DNA from: Gardnerella vaginalis ATCC 14018 = JCM 11026
GTDB taxonomy: Bacteria > Actinomycetota > Actinomycetes > Actinomycetales > Bifidobacteriaceae
Length of the DNA stretch: 64,000 bases
Reading direction: 5' to 3'
NCBI RefSeq assembly: GCF_001042655.1
Contig: NZ_AP012332.1
Coordinates: 744,001-808,000 of the forward strand
Shown here: positions 47,094 to 57,127 of the stretch, in pieces
How the letters are laid out: each line of letters opens with the position of its first letter
How positions within the stretch are numbered: position 1 is the stretch's first letter
Position numbers and translations under genes: made by a program
The notes under the pieces: model-generated
Databases searched by the model: none
What the model saw: only the letters and a program-made list of their open reading frames with translations
What the model was told of the DNA's origin: nothing

Positions 47094-47786
47094 ATGGCAG
47101 AATTAGACGAACGTTTTACAAAGTTTTTGCTTGATTCAGGCGCACTTAAATTTGGTGATTTTACGCTAAAATCTGGTCGTCAATCACCTTATTTTATTAA
47201 CGCTGGAGCTTTTGACGACGGAATGAAAATCGCGAGCTTAGGAGCATATTACGCTCAGCGCGTTGTTGCAGCAATTGAAGATGGCAAACTTCCGCAAGAT
47301 ATTGATACTGTTTTTGGTCCTGCTTATAAGGGCATTCCGCTTGCAGTTTCTACGGCAATGGCTTTGACGAATAATCACAATATGCCTGTTGGTTTTACTT
47401 TTGATCGCAAAGAGCGAAAGGACCATGGCGACGGTGGAATTATGGTTGGAAAACCGTTAAAAGACGGCATGAAAGTTCTGTTAGTTGACGACGTGATGAC
47501 CGCTGGAACCGCAGTTCGTGAAACTTTGCCAAAGCTTAAAGCGGAAGCAAATGTGCAAGTTGTAGGCTTGATTTTGGCAGTAGACAGAATGGAACGCACG
47601 AAAGATAGTGAGCTTTCTGCAGTAAAAGCAGTAGAGCAGGAGTTTGGATTCCCAGTGTTGCCAATTGCTAACGTGCGTGAAATTTTTGCTGCAGCACAAA
47701 AACTTACTAATAATGACGGAAGCGCTGTTATGGATGAGAATTTAGCTGCTCGAGCTGAAAATTATTTGCGAGAATATGGTGCGTAA
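47094..47786 (+). CDS. pyrE: Orotate phosphoribosyltransferase
   Basis: Adds PRPP to orotate, giving OMP, 230 aa. PRPP motif [29 protein letters not shown] near the N-terminus; [11 protein letters not shown]; and the flexible loop [12 protein letters not shown] with its catalytic lysine. Last gene of the pyr cluster. AAGAAAGAGAG ribosome site. Confidence 0.96.
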   Translation: MAELDERFTKFLLDSGALKFGDFTLKSGRQSPYFINAGAFDDGMKIASLGAYYAQRVVAAIEDGKLPQDIDTVFGPAYKGIPLAVSTAMALTNNHNMPVGFTFDRKERKDHGDGGIMVGKPLKDGMKVLLVDDVMTAGTAVRETLPKLKAEANVQVVGLILAVDRMERTKDSELSAVKAVEQEFGFPVLPIANVREIFAAAQKLTNNDGSAVMDENLAARAENYLREYGA

Positions 47787-47799
47787 ATTGTCTGTGCAA

Positions 47800-47827
47800 T
47801 ATAGACTTATACAATTATAGACTTATA
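47800..47827. repeat. 12-bp direct repeat after pyrE
   Basis: TATAGACTTATA at 47800-47811 and 47816-47827 in the gap before the membrane-anchored protein gene. Confidence 0.7.
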
Positions 47828-47913
47828 TAATCAAGCAATTATATAAGTCATGTATGAGTTGTGTTCTTGCTATTTTATTCATACATAGGTTTGTTAAACA
47901 GGAATGGCGGATT

Positions 47914-48855
47914 ATGAAAGAGGACAATAACGAATATCAGGATTTGAATGATATAGATTCATTTAATAATCCGCCTGAGTATGAGCAAGATGCCATTTTT
48001 GATCGGTCTAGTAATGATTCAAACAGATCATTATTAAGCGATAAGAAAGCTATTGCAGTGATTATATCTGTTTCACTTATTGCAGTAGCAATTGTTATCG
48101 GAATATGGTTATCTTTGTTTGCGCATAGTTCTAGTAATATAAACGCTGGCGAGCCATCTAAAAAGTGCGTGCAGTTGCGTACACAAGTTCTTTCAGCTAA
48201 AGCTAATCTTAAAAAAATCATTTCAAGCCAAAACGTGCATGATGCTTCTGAAATAAAATCTTCCGATTTTGATGCTGATTTTGATTCAGTTAAGGATGCT
48301 GTTGACGATTTTCAATCTTCCTTAAATTATGCCAAGGATGATTTGAAAAATGATATTTTAGATTGCCCAGTTGGAGCTAGTTCTTACGATTCCCCATCAG
48401 TTGAAAATAAGTTTTCCAACCAGTTGGATACTTTGAGTAAAGATGCGGATTTGCTTAAAAAATCTTCTGATAATCTTTTAAAAACACGCAGAACTGCTTT
48501 TGGTGATCAATTGTTAAATCTTGTTAAAAAAGCTAGAGAGCTTGTAGAAAAAGCGAAAGATTTGCCTATTTTAGCTGTTGCTTCTAAAAGTCTAGAAAAT
48601 GCTATTAATGATGCTGGTAATGCTCTTGCTAAAAGCAGCAATAATTATCAAGAGTTAAGACAGTCTTATCAAAAAATAAAAGCTGTTATAAGCCAGTACG
48701 AAGATAGAATTAAAAAAATGAGCGATAGATTTTTAAGTAGAGATGGCAATGGGTATCCTTTTGATGCTCCACATCCTCAGGATGATCAAGGTGGCTATAT
48801 TCCAATGGGTCGTAGTCAAAACTCAGAGTCGTCGGAACAAAACGATCAAGAGTGA
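47914..48855 (+). CDS. Membrane-anchored extracellular coiled-coil protein, unknown
   Basis: 313 aa from the ATG at 47914; the open frame extends 20 codons upstream without a ribosome site. Acidic cytoplasmic head (1-45), one membrane helix (about 46-70), then a mostly helical Asp/Ser/Lys/Leu-rich outside domain with two Cys (about 80 and 145), and a Gln/Asp/Ser-rich C-terminal tail. Layout matches the protein at 14525-15448, though the tails differ. I do not recognise a domain. It stands alone between pyrE and efp. Confidence 0.7.
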   Translation: MKEDNNEYQDLNDIDSFNNPPEYEQDAIFDRSSNDSNRSLLSDKKAIAVIISVSLIAVAIVIGIWLSLFAHSSSNINAGEPSKKCVQLRTQVLSAKANLKKIISSQNVHDASEIKSSDFDADFDSVKDAVDDFQSSLNYAKDDLKNDILDCPVGASSYDSPSVENKFSNQLDTLSKDADLLKKSSDNLLKTRRTAFGDQLLNLVKKARELVEKAKDLPILAVASKSLENAINDAGNALAKSSNNYQELRQSYQKIKAVISQYEDRIKKMSDRFLSRDGNGYPFDAPHPQDDQGGYIPMGRSQNSESSEQNDQE

Positions 48856-48944
48856 CGAATAATCGCGTTAAATGCGTGTTGTTATTTCAGTTGTTATTTT
48901 AATTAGTTGACGCTTTGTGGCATAATAAGCAAGGTTTATTTCTT

Positions 48945-48963
48945 AGCTGCGTAAATTGCAGCT
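48945..48963 (+). other. Small hairpin in the efp leader
   Basis: AGCTGC-GTAAATT-GCAGCT, 28 nt before the efp start. A -10-like CATAAT lies near 48921-48926. Confidence 0.4.
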
Positions 48964-48990
48964 TTAATTAACGAAAGAAACGGATAACTC

Positions 48991-49554
48991 GTGGCACAGA
49001 CTACCAATGATATTAAGAATGGATCGGTTTTGAACCTTGACGGTCAGCTTTGGACCGTCGTTAAGTTCCAGCACGTGAAGCCAGGCAAGGGTCCTGCTTT
49101 TGTGCGTACCACCATTAAGAACGTGCTCTCGGGCAAGATTGTCGACAAGACTTTTAATGCCGGCATGAAGATGGAGTTCGAGACCGTTGATAACCGCACG
49201 TTGCAATATTCATACGAAGATGGCGACAACTTCGTCTTTATGGATATGACCACTTACGACCAGGTTTATATTCCTAAGGTTTTGGTTGGCGAGCAGAGCA
49301 AGTATTTGCTTGAAGGCACCGACTGCATCGTAAGCTTCCATGACGGCACTCCTTTGAGCGTTGAGCTTCCAGCTTCCGTGATTTTGACTATTACTCACAC
49401 TGAGCCAGGCTTGCAAGGCAATCGTTCTAACGCTGGTACTAAGCCTGCAACCGTGGAAACCGGTGCTGAAATCCAGGTTCCACTCTTCGTGGGTGAAGGC
49501 GAAAAGGTGAAGGTCGACACTCGTGACGGCTCTTACCTTGGTCGTGAAAACTAA
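48991..49554 (+). CDS. efp: Elongation factor P
   Basis: Relieves ribosome stalling at proline runs, 187 aa, standard length. Start is GTG. Three beta domains; the tip lysine region reads [12 protein letters not shown] (K33). C-terminal signature [28 protein letters not shown] is present in pieces. Codons are more C/G-ending than the neighbours, as in a highly expressed gene. It has its own terminator. Confidence 0.97.
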   Translation: MAQTTNDIKNGSVLNLDGQLWTVVKFQHVKPGKGPAFVRTTIKNVLSGKIVDKTFNAGMKMEFETVDNRTLQYSYEDGDNFVFMDMTTYDQVYIPKVLVGEQSKYLLEGTDCIVSFHDGTPLSVELPASVILTITHTEPGLQGNRSNAGTKPATVETGAEIQVPLFVGEGEKVKVDTRDGSYLGREN

Positions 49555-49573
49555 TTAAATTTTTTGTATAAAG

Positions 49574-49608
49574 CGACTCGGCGGCGATTCTTGTTGCTGA
49601 GTCGTTTT
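49574..49608 (+). terminator. Rho-independent terminator after efp
   Basis: CGACTCGGCGGC pairs with GTTGCTGAGTCG (with wobbles), followed by TTTTATTTT. Confidence 0.88.
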
Positions 49609-49717
49609 ATTTTGCAATAGCTATTTTGTGCAATATTTGATATATATTGATGTAAGTTTAATTCTTGTAGACTTTAATGATCTATAAGACTATGTAGTTT
49701 GATAGAAAGACGATACT

Positions 49718-50248
49718 ATGGCACGTTCCACCGCTCGCAAAAGGGCTTTGAATACGCTGTATGAAGCAGATGAAAAGAATCAAAATATTCTTTCTTTGCT
49801 TGAAGAACGTTTGAAGGAGCCAGGTGCGCAAACTCCTCTTCCAGATTATGCTGTTGATATTATTCGAGGAGTTGGTGAACGTAGAAATAGGATTGATAAG
49901 ACATTGAATCGTTATTCTACTGGCTGGAAAGTCGGAAGAATGGCTGTGATTGATCGTAATATTTTGCGAATAGCCGTATGGGAGATTCTCTTAAACGACG
50001 AAGTTCCAGATAAGGTAGCTATCGATGAGGCTATTTCTCTCGCAAAAATGTATAGTGATGATGATGCTATTGCGTTTATTCATGGCTTGTTAAGCGCGAT
50101 TATGGCAGACAAAGAAGCTTGCTTAGCAAAGTTTAATGGTGAGGCATCTGCGGAAGATACTGCTGGAGAAGTTAATGAAACTGAAGCAGCTGATTCTTCA
50201 GATGTTGAACAATCTTCTAATGAATTTAATACTGATTCTGTTGAGTGA
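49718..50248 (+). CDS. nusB: Transcription antitermination factor NusB
   Basis: All-helical RNA-binding factor for rRNA antitermination, 176 aa. N-terminal ARSTARKRALNTLYEAD and later WKVGRMAVIDRNILRIAVWEIL and KVAIDEAISLAKMYS are typical. The last 35 residues are an acidic Glu/Ser/Asp tail outside the fold. It follows efp, the usual order, but the terminator between them suggests a separate promoter. Confidence 0.95.
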   Translation: MARSTARKRALNTLYEADEKNQNILSLLEERLKEPGAQTPLPDYAVDIIRGVGERRNRIDKTLNRYSTGWKVGRMAVIDRNILRIAVWEILLNDEVPDKVAIDEAISLAKMYSDDDAIAFIHGLLSAIMADKEACLAKFNGEASAEDTAGEVNETEAADSSDVEQSSNEFNTDSVE

Positions 50249-50264
50249 ATTTAAAATTGCGTAT

Positions 50265-50303
50265 AATCCGTTTAGTGCAGTAGCGTTAAGCGGATTTTTT
50301 TTT
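50265..50303 (+). terminator. Rho-independent terminator after nusB
   Basis: AATCCGTTTA pairs with TTAAGCGGATT (one wobble), followed by nine T. Confidence 0.87.
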
Positions 50304-50306
50304 ATT

Positions 50307-50334
50307 ATGAATTCGTAATAATGAATTCGTAATA
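50307..50334. repeat. 14-bp perfect tandem duplication before carA
   Basis: ATGAATTCGTAATA twice, directly after the nusB terminator. Confidence 0.85.
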
Positions 50335-50437
50335 ATAATTTGCATTAAGAAATTGTTGATAGCTATTATCGGCGCGTCGCCGTCCGCCAATCTGAGTAGA
50401 CTTGCCACGAATAACCTAAAGCCATAAGGGGGTTAAG

Positions 50438-51652
50438 GTGGGCTATAACGACACCTTCGCCGGATTCGGCACTGATGATGCAGTATTAGTATTGGAAGAC
50501 GGACAAGTTTACGTTGGTAAACCATTTGGCGCAAAAGGTTCTACGCGCGCTGAAATCGTGTTCTCTACAGGAATGACTGGTTACCAAGAAACGCTTACTG
50601 ATCCAAGTTATGATCAACAAATAGTTGTTCAAACGTTCCCACACATAGGAAATACGGGAATTAACAATGAAGACCCAGAATCTTCAAAAATATGGGTTGC
50701 AGGATACGTGGTAAAAGCTCCAAGCCCTATTGTTAGCAATTGGAGATCCACTGGTTCCTTGGAAGATGATTTAGAAAAACAAGGGATAGTAGGAATCAGT
50801 GGTATTGATACGAGAATGCTGGTACGACATTTACGCTCAGTTGGCGTTATGCGTGCCGGCATTTTTTCTAATGAAGCACTGATAGACAAATCTACTGGAG
50901 CAATTCGCACAGTTGCGTCTTTTGTGAATGAGATTAAACAAACTCCTCAAATGCAAGGCTTGCGACTAACTGACGAAGTTAGCACGCAAGAAGCTTATAC
51001 AATTGAGCCTTGTGGAGATTACGAAGGCAAGGAGCCTCTTTACACTGTTGTAGCTGTGGACTTTGGTATAAAAGCCATGACTCCGCATCGTTTGGCACAG
51101 CGTGGATGCCGTGTACACGTTGTAAGCTCCTCAATAAGTTTTGAGTCACTTCAAGCACTTAACGCAGATGGCGTGTTCTTCTCGAATGGACCAGGTGATC
51201 CTGCTCAAGCAAATCGAGAAGTGGAATTATTGCGTAACGTGTTAGACGCAGGATACCCATTCTTTGGAATATGCTTTGGAAACCAGCTTTTAGGTCGCGC
51301 GCTTGGGTTTGGAACGTACAAGCTTAAGTTTGGTCATCGTGGCATAAATCAGCCTGTAAAAGACGTGACTACTGGAAAAGTGGAAGTTACGGCTCATAAT
51401 CACGGATTTGCTGTAGATGCACCTATTGGTAAGACTGTTCAGTCTCCTTACGAAAATGGACATTTTGGTCGCGTAATAGTATCTCATGTAGATCTTAACG
51501 ACAATGTTGTAGAAGGCTTGCAATGCCTTGATATTCCAGCTTTTTCTGTGCAATATCATCCAGAAGCAGCCGCAGGACCTCATGATGCATCGTACTTGTT
51601 TAACCGCTTTGTAGAACTTATGCAAAATCACAAGAATAAAAGCGAAAAATAG
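50438..51652 (+). CDS. carA: Carbamoyl-phosphate synthase small (glutaminase) subunit
   Basis: Releases ammonia from glutamine for CarB, 404 aa. Class I amidotransferase triad: nucleophile Cys in [16 protein letters not shown], then His and Glu in [13 protein letters not shown]-terminal CPSase domain has [19 protein letters not shown] start with AAGGGGG upstream. 29 nt before carB. The product feeds both PyrB and arginine synthesis. Confidence 0.96.
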   Translation: MGYNDTFAGFGTDDAVLVLEDGQVYVGKPFGAKGSTRAEIVFSTGMTGYQETLTDPSYDQQIVVQTFPHIGNTGINNEDPESSKIWVAGYVVKAPSPIVSNWRSTGSLEDDLEKQGIVGISGIDTRMLVRHLRSVGVMRAGIFSNEALIDKSTGAIRTVASFVNEIKQTPQMQGLRLTDEVSTQEAYTIEPCGDYEGKEPLYTVVAVDFGIKAMTPHRLAQRGCRVHVVSSSISFESLQALNADGVFFSNGPGDPAQANREVELLRNVLDAGYPFFGICFGNQLLGRALGFGTYKLKFGHRGINQPVKDVTTGKVEVTAHNHGFAVDAPIGKTVQSPYENGHFGRVIVSHVDLNDNVVEGLQCLDIPAFSVQYHPEAAAGPHDASYLFNRFVELMQNHKNKSEK

Positions 51653-51681
51653 TAGGTATAAAGGGATAAAAGGAATTTATA

Positions 51682-54600
51682 ATGCCAAAACGTGCTGATA
51701 TTAAATCCGTAATGGTTATTGGTTCTGGTCCAATCGTAATTGGTCAGGCTGCAGAATTCGACTACTCTGGAACGCAAGCTTGCCGAGTACTTCACGAAGA
51801 AGGAATCCGCGTAATTCTTGTAAACTCTAATCCTGCTACTATTATGACGGACCCAGAGCTTGCAGACGCAACATATATTGAGCCAATAGACACGGCAATT
51901 TTGGAGCGCATTATTGCTAAAGAGAAGCCAGATGCGCTTCTTCCAACATTAGGTGGTCAAACTGCTCTTAATGCCGCAATGGACTTGGGTCGTGCAGGAA
52001 TCTTAAAAAAGTATAATGTAGAGCTTATTGGTGCATCTTTGGAAGCAATCGACCGCGGAGAAGACCGTGAGCTTTTCAAAAAAGTTGTTGAAAAAGCTGG
52101 GGCAGAAAGTGCAAAATCCTTTATTGCTCACTCAATTGAAGAAGTAGACAAAATTGTTGAAACACTAGGGTACCCAGTTGTTGTGCGTCCAAGCTTCACA
52201 ATGGGAGGTTTAGGCTCTGGAATTGCTCACAATCAGGAAGAATTACACCGCATTGCAGGAGCAGGCATTCACTATTCTCCAACAAACGAAGTGCTTATTG
52301 AAGAAGGCATTGAAGGTTGGAAGGAATTTGAGCTTGAGCTTATGCGAGATTCCAAAGACAATGTTGTTGTTGTGTGCCCAATCGAAAATGTTGATCCTGT
52401 AGGCGTTCACACAGGCGACTCGATTACAGTTGCTCCATGCTTTACGCTAACAGATCGCGAGTATCAAAAGATGCGTGATATTGGCATCGCGATTATTCGA
52501 GGTGTTGGCGTTGACACTGGCGGATGCAATATTCAGTTCGCAATCAATCCTCGAACTGGTCGCATTATCGTAATCGAAATGAATCCGCGAGTTTCGCGTT
52601 CTTCTGCGCTAGCATCTAAAGCAACTGGTTTCCCGATTGCAAAAATCGCTACAAAACTTGCCCTCGGGTACACTTTGGACGAAATTCAAAACGATATTAC
52701 GCGTTCAACTCCTGCAAGCTTTGAGCCAACGATTGACTATGTGGTAACTAAGATTCCGCGCTTTGCTTTTGAAAAGTTCCCTGGAGCAGACACTACGCTT
52801 ACAACTTCTATGAAGTCAGTCGGCGAAGCAATGGCTTTGGCTGGGAATTTCCAGGAATCTCTTGGCAAAGCAATGCGATCAATCGATAAACGTCACGCTT
52901 GCTTTAATTGGGACGGCGAGCGCCCAAGTAAAGAAGAAGTTGCTAAGCTTCTTGAAGAAATTCATACTCCAACCGAGCACCGCTACTTGCAAATTCAGCG
53001 CGCGCTCTGGGGTGGGGCTACGCCTGAGCAGATTTTTGACGCAACAAAGATAGACCCATGGTTTGTTGAGCAGCTTTCGTTAATCAATAAAACAGCTTTA
53101 GAGGTTCGTGAAGCAGAAAATTTGACGCCAAAAGTGTTAAAGAATGCTAAGCTTGCTGGTCTTTCGGATGTTCAAATTGCGCATTTGCGTAATCTTGGCG
53201 ACGAAGGCGAAAACATGGTTCGTGAGCTGCGTTGGGCGTATGGATTGCATCCTGTTTACAAAACGGTTGACACTTGCGCTGCCGAGTTCGACGCTGTAAC
53301 ACCTTACTACTATTCTTGCTACGCTGACGAAAGCGAGCTTAAGCCACGCGATCGTGACGCTGTAATCATTCTTGGCTCTGGTCCAAACAGAATAGGTCAG
53401 GGTATTGAGTTTGACTACACTTGCGTTCATGCTGTGCAAGAGCTGGGTAAGGATTACGACACAATCATGGTCAATTGCAATCCTGAAACAGTTTCTACAG
53501 ACTACGATATGTCGGATCGCCTTTACTTTGAGCCGCTTACTTTTGAAGACGTGCTCGAAATTTACCAAGCAGAAAAGAAGCTTGGTCCAGTAAAAGGTGT
53601 TATTGTGCAACTTGGCGGCCAAACTCCACTTTCGCTTGCTGCACGTCTTAAAGCTGCAGGAGTTCCAATTTTGGGCACTACGCCTGAGGCTATTGATTTG
53701 GCGGAAAATCGTGAGCTTTTCGGTGAGGTTCTTCGTCAAGAAGGCATGAATGCTCCGCGCTACGGAACTGCATTAAGCCTTGAAGAGGCTAAAGATGCTG
53801 CTCACGCAATTGGTTACCCTGTTCTTGTGCGACCAAGTTATGTGCTTGGCGGTCGAGGAATGGAAATCGTGTACGATGATGCTCAGCTTGCAAAATATGT
53901 GGATCGTGCTTTACAGGAAGCTCAAGCAGACACTGTTGTTTCTGGTCGTTTGCCTTCGCCGCTTTTGATTGATAAATTCCTTCAGGACGCTATTGAGATT
54001 GATGTTGACGCACTTTACGACGGCAATGAGCTTTATATTGGCGGAATTATGGAGCATGTTGAGGAAGCTGGCGTACACTCTGGTGACGCTGCTTGTACTC
54101 TTCCTCCAAGCACGCTTTCCGACGATCAAATTCGTAGACTTCGCGAGGGCACGCTTTCGATTGCTCGCGGATGCTCAGTTCGTGGTCTTATTAATGTGCA
54201 ATATGCTTTTATGGCAAACACTTTGTACGTAATTGAGGCGAATCCTCGAGCATCTCGTACTGTTCCGTTTGCGTCTAAAGCTACGGGAGTTGCTCTTGCT
54301 AAAGCTGCTGCTCGAATTATGGCTGGGGAAACAATCGCACAGCAGCGAAAGCGCGGTCTTCTTCTTCCTAAGGGAGATGGTGGAGATATTCACCCAGGCC
54401 AGCAAGTTGCTATTAAAGCTTCCGTCTTGCCTTTCAAACGTTTCCGCACGCCTGTTGGTCGCACAGTCGATATTTTGCTCGGACCAGAGATGCGCTCTAC
54501 TGGAGAAGTTATGGGCTTTGACCGCGACTTCCCACATGCTTTTGCTAAGAGTCAGCTTGCAGCGTACAAGGGCGGTTTGCCTACAAGCGGCAACGTGTTT

Positions 54601-55077
54601 GTGTCTGTAAGTGATGCAGATAAAAGACAATTGCCGCTACTTGCAGTGCGCCTAGTAGAGCTTGGATTTACGATTTGGGCTACAGAAGGTACGGCATCTG
54701 TTCTTAGACGTTACGGCATTGATTCCGTTATTGTTGATAAGCTTTCTAGCCTTGGCGACACGGCGAAGGATGTGCGAAATGCTGAGCCTTCGCATGAAAG
54801 AATCGGCAAAAACGTGGTTGAGCTGATTGAGAATGGTAAGATTGATATGGTGTTGAACACGCCGAATTCAAGAGGGTCGCGTACAGATGGTTATGCTATT
54901 CGTGCAGCTGCTGTTGCAGCAGACCTTCCGCAATTCACTACAATTACGGAGTTTGCACCAGTTCTTATGGCTATAGAAGCCGTTAAGAACAACGATTACC
55001 AAGTGATGAGCATTCAGGAGCATGCAAAGCAACTGTTTGCAATCGAGAAGGCAGAAAACGAAGAAAGTCGGGCTTAA
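51682..55077 (+). CDS. carB: Carbamoyl-phosphate synthase large subunit
   Basis: 1131 aa, two homologous ATP-grasp halves: the first begins [20 protein letters not shown], the second [18 protein letters not shown]. Each half has an ATP-grasp core ([14 protein letters not shown] and [18 protein letters not shown] segments). An oligomerisation domain lies between and the C-terminus is an MGS-like allosteric domain (from about 985, [12 protein letters not shown]). Full length. AAAGGAA ribosome site. It ends 3 nt before the PyrF-like gene. Confidence 0.97.
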   Translation: MPKRADIKSVMVIGSGPIVIGQAAEFDYSGTQACRVLHEEGIRVILVNSNPATIMTDPELADATYIEPIDTAILERIIAKEKPDALLPTLGGQTALNAAMDLGRAGILKKYNVELIGASLEAIDRGEDRELFKKVVEKAGAESAKSFIAHSIEEVDKIVETLGYPVVVRPSFTMGGLGSGIAHNQEELHRIAGAGIHYSPTNEVLIEEGIEGWKEFELELMRDSKDNVVVVCPIENVDPVGVHTGDSITVAPCFTLTDREYQKMRDIGIAIIRGVGVDTGGCNIQFAINPRTGRIIVIEMNPRVSRSSALASKATGFPIAKIATKLALGYTLDEIQNDITRSTPASFEPTIDYVVTKIPRFAFEKFPGADTTLTTSMKSVGEAMALAGNFQESLGKAMRSIDKRHACFNWDGERPSKEEVAKLLEEIHTPTEHRYLQIQRALWGGATPEQIFDATKIDPWFVEQLSLINKTALEVREAENLTPKVLKNAKLAGLSDVQIAHLRNLGDEGENMVRELRWAYGLHPVYKTVDTCAAEFDAVTPYYYSCYADESELKPRDRDAVIILGSGPNRIGQGIEFDYTCVHAVQELGKDYDTIMVNCNPETVSTDYDMSDRLYFEPLTFEDVLEIYQAEKKLGPVKGVIVQLGGQTPLSLAARLKAAGVPILGTTPEAIDLAENRELFGEVLRQEGMNAPRYGTALSLEEAKDAAHAIGYPVLVRPSYVLGGRGMEIVYDDAQLAKYVDRALQEAQADTVVSGRLPSPLLIDKFLQDAIEIDVDALYDGNELYIGGIMEHVEEAGVHSGDAACTLPPSTLSDDQIRRLREGTLSIARGCSVRGLINVQYAFMANTLYVIEANPRASRTVPFASKATGVALAKAAARIMAGETIAQQRKRGLLLPKGDGGDIHPGQQVAIKASVLPFKRFRTPVGRTVDILLGPEMRSTGEVMGFDRDFPHAFAKSQLAAYKGGLPTSGNVFVSVSDADKRQLPLLAVRLVELGFTIWATEGTASVLRRYGIDSVIVDKLSSLGDTAKDVRNAEPSHERIGKNVVELIENGKIDMVLNTPNSRGSRTDGYAIRAAAVAADLPQFTTITEFAPVLMAIEAVKNNDYQVMSIQEHAKQLFAIEKAENEESRA

Positions 55078-55080
55078 TAC

Positions 55081-55980
55081 ATGACCGAAAGCATACGAGA
55101 GCAGGAATTGCAGGCGCAAAGATCCGATTTTGGATTGCGTCTAAAAAACGCTATGGCAAAATATGGGCCATTATGCGTTGGCATAGATCCGCACCGCAAG
55201 ATGCTGCTTAATTGGGGATACAAGATGGATGCTCAAGGAGCAGAATTGTTCTCCATGCGTATGCTTCAGGCCATGAACGGCAGAGCTGCTGCCGTAAAAT
55301 TCCAGTCGAGCATGTTCGAGCGTTACGGGTCTAAGGGGTTCGCGGCGCTCGAACGAGTGCTGTATGCTGCAAGACAAATGGATGTAATTACTATTGTTGA
55401 TTGTGGTCATGGTGGTTTGTCTACAACAATCTCTGCGCTTGCCGACGCATACTTTAAGCCAGATGCGCCTCTTCTTACTGATGCTATTACACTTCTTCCG
55501 TATTACGGAGCTAGGTCAATGGGTGGGTTGATTAATGAGGCTCTTAATAATGGCAAGGGAGTGTTCATTGCTTCGCTAACGTCTAATCGCGAAGGCGCTA
55601 GCCTGCAAACTGCTATTCGTCAGACTGGTTCCTACCGCGGCACAACTGTTGCTCATGGTATTGCTCAAACTGCGCAAATTTTTAACAATAATACAAAGGG
55701 CATGGGTTCCGTTGGCTTAATTGTTGGAGCCACTATTGGAGATTGGATGAATGGCGGTGGAATCGATTTAACGAGTTTTACTGGTCCTATTCTTTCTCCA
55801 GGTTACGGTTGGCAGGGAGCGGAAGCTAACGATTTGAAAACGGTTTTTGCTGGTACGCATGGAAATGTTTTAGTAACAGTTTCTAGGTCTATTGCTTCTC
55901 ATGGTCCAGATATTGGTGCATTATCTACTGCAACTGAACGAATAGCTTGGGATATTCGTCAAGCTTTAATGGATTCATGA
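55081..55980 (+). CDS. Degenerate orotidine-5'-phosphate decarboxylase paralogue
   Basis: 299 aa. Position (carB-here-gmk-rpoZ) and sequence (FGLRL, GPLCVGIDPH, GYGSKGFAALER-like, GVFIASLTSNREGA) make it the ortholog of the mycobacterial pyrF. The catalytic motif D-x-K-x-x-D, intact in the pyr-cluster copy, reads here D107-C-G109-H-G-G112: the lysine and second aspartate are both gone. Phosphate-side features remain (LSPGYGWQG, VTVSRSI). It starts 3 nt after the carB stop, so it is translated with CarB. It is an intact frame without decay, suggesting a retained non-decarboxylase role (binding or regulation); this is inference. Confidence 0.9.
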   Translation: MTESIREQELQAQRSDFGLRLKNAMAKYGPLCVGIDPHRKMLLNWGYKMDAQGAELFSMRMLQAMNGRAAAVKFQSSMFERYGSKGFAALERVLYAARQMDVITIVDCGHGGLSTTISALADAYFKPDAPLLTDAITLLPYYGARSMGGLINEALNNGKGVFIASLTSNREGASLQTAIRQTGSYRGTTVAHGIAQTAQIFNNNTKGMGSVGLIVGATIGDWMNGGGIDLTSFTGPILSPGYGWQGAEANDLKTVFAGTHGNVLVTVSRSIASHGPDIGALSTATERIAWDIRQALMDS

Positions 55981-56002
55981 AAATTATTTAAGAGAGTCAA
56001 AT

Positions 56003-56620
56003 ATGGTTAGTTTAAACGATACACAGAGTATGCCAGTCGCTACTAAAAGGCGTTTGATTGTTCTTACTGGTCCTACTGCAGCTGGTAAGGGCACTGTTGA
56101 GGGAGTATTGCGCGAAAAACATCCTAATATTTGGCTTTCTGTTTCTGCGACTACCAGAAAACCTCGTTATGATGAGTTTAATGGAATTCATTATTGGTTC
56201 ATTGATGAAGAAGAGTTTGAGCGCAGGAAGAGGAACGGAGAGTTTCTGGAGACTGCTCTTGTTCATGGAATGGCACATTATGGTACTTTAATTCAGCCTG
56301 TTTTAGATCATCTTGCTCAAAACGTTCCAACGCTTCTAGAGATTGATCTTCAGGGAGCTAGGAGAGTTAAGCAGGAAGCTTCTAGATTAGGTTTAGAAGT
56401 CGTATACGTATTTATTGCCCCTCCTAGCTTTGAGGAGCTTAAGCGTCGACTTATTGGTAGAGGCACTGAAACTCCTGAGCAGCAGGCTAAGCGTTTGCAA
56501 ACCGCTAAAGTAGAAATGGCTGCGTCTAGCGAGTTTGATTTTGTGATTGTTAATGACGATGCTCAGCGCGCTGCAGATGAACTTTGGAAGATAATAGCTA
56601 AAGAATACGATTTAGATTAA
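56003..56620 (+). CDS. gmk: Guanylate kinase
   Basis: GMP to GDP, 205 aa. P-loop GPTAAGKGTV (the actinobacterial form rather than GPSGAGKS), GMP-binding SATTRKPR and IHYWFIDEEEFERR, and the late DFVIVNDD. AAGAGAG ribosome site. In most actinobacteria an integration host factor gene (mihF) lies before gmk; none is here, since only 22 nt separate it from the PyrF-like gene. Confidence 0.95.
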   Translation: MVSLNDTQSMPVATKRRLIVLTGPTAAGKGTVEGVLREKHPNIWLSVSATTRKPRYDEFNGIHYWFIDEEEFERRKRNGEFLETALVHGMAHYGTLIQPVLDHLAQNVPTLLEIDLQGARRVKQEASRLGLEVVYVFIAPPSFEELKRRLIGRGTETPEQQAKRLQTAKVEMAASSEFDFVIVNDDAQRAADELWKIIAKEYDLD

Positions 56621-56629
56621 TTTAAATTA

Positions 56630-56647
56630 ATTTAGATTAATCTAAAT
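56630..56647. repeat. 18-bp perfect palindrome after gmk
   Basis: ATTTAGATTAATCTAAAT. Its left half repeats the sequence at the gmk stop (TTTAGATTAA at 56611), so it may have arisen by a short duplication. No T-run follows. Confidence 0.7.
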
Positions 56648-56729
56648 GAGTAATTCCTAAATATCCTTGCAATAGCTTACAATAGTCTACTTGGAAACTA
56701 TTGTGGCACCATAGAATATGGAGAACATT

Positions 56730-57014
56730 ATGGCATTGGGCACTAAGCCAACACCTACGGGACTTGCAAATCCGCCTATTGATGATTTGATGCAGCATGC
56801 GGATTCCAAGTATGCGCTTGCCTTGTTTGCCGCAAAACGAGCACGGCAGATTAATTCTTATTTCACTCAGCTCAACGAAGGATTGTTGCAGAATGTCGGT
56901 CCTCTTGTTGATTATAGAAACCAAGAGAAGCCTCTTTCTATAGCATTCCGAGAAATTAATAAAGGTTTGCTGGTGGAGAATCTTGGTGAAGATGATATGA
57001 ATGAGGGAAATTAA
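56730..57014 (+). CDS. rpoZ: RNA polymerase omega subunit
   Basis: Small subunit that folds and stabilises beta-prime, 94 aa. The ATG at 56730 is chosen because GGAG (56720-56723) is 6 nt upstream; an in-frame ATG at 56718 precedes that site. Core: [31 protein letters not shown], typical of omega with the conserved KRAR. Standard neighbour of gmk. Confidence 0.94.
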   Translation: MALGTKPTPTGLANPPIDDLMQHADSKYALALFAAKRARQINSYFTQLNEGLLQNVGPLVDYRNQEKPLSIAFREINKGLLVENLGEDDMNEGN

Positions 57015-57036
57015 GTTTTCTTTACATTTTTAATTG

Positions 57037-57079
57037 CAGCCGTATTATCCTATGCTTGTTGGTATTGGATATGCGGCTG
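57037..57079 (+). terminator. Hairpin between rpoZ and metK
   Basis: CAGCCGTATTATCC pairs with GGATATGCGGCTG (one bulge, one wobble), 16-nt loop. Only a weak T stretch follows, so it may attenuate or process rather than fully terminate. Confidence 0.55.
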
Positions 57080-57127
57080 TTATTGGTTTTAGTGCATAAG
57101 TTTTAATTTTTTAATTAAAGGGGAGTT

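Noticed and set aside
51682..55077. Several 60-200 aa frames on either strand inside carB, eno and leuS
   Set aside because: Overlapping shadows of highly conserved genes; compositions are unlike proteins and there are no ribosome sites.
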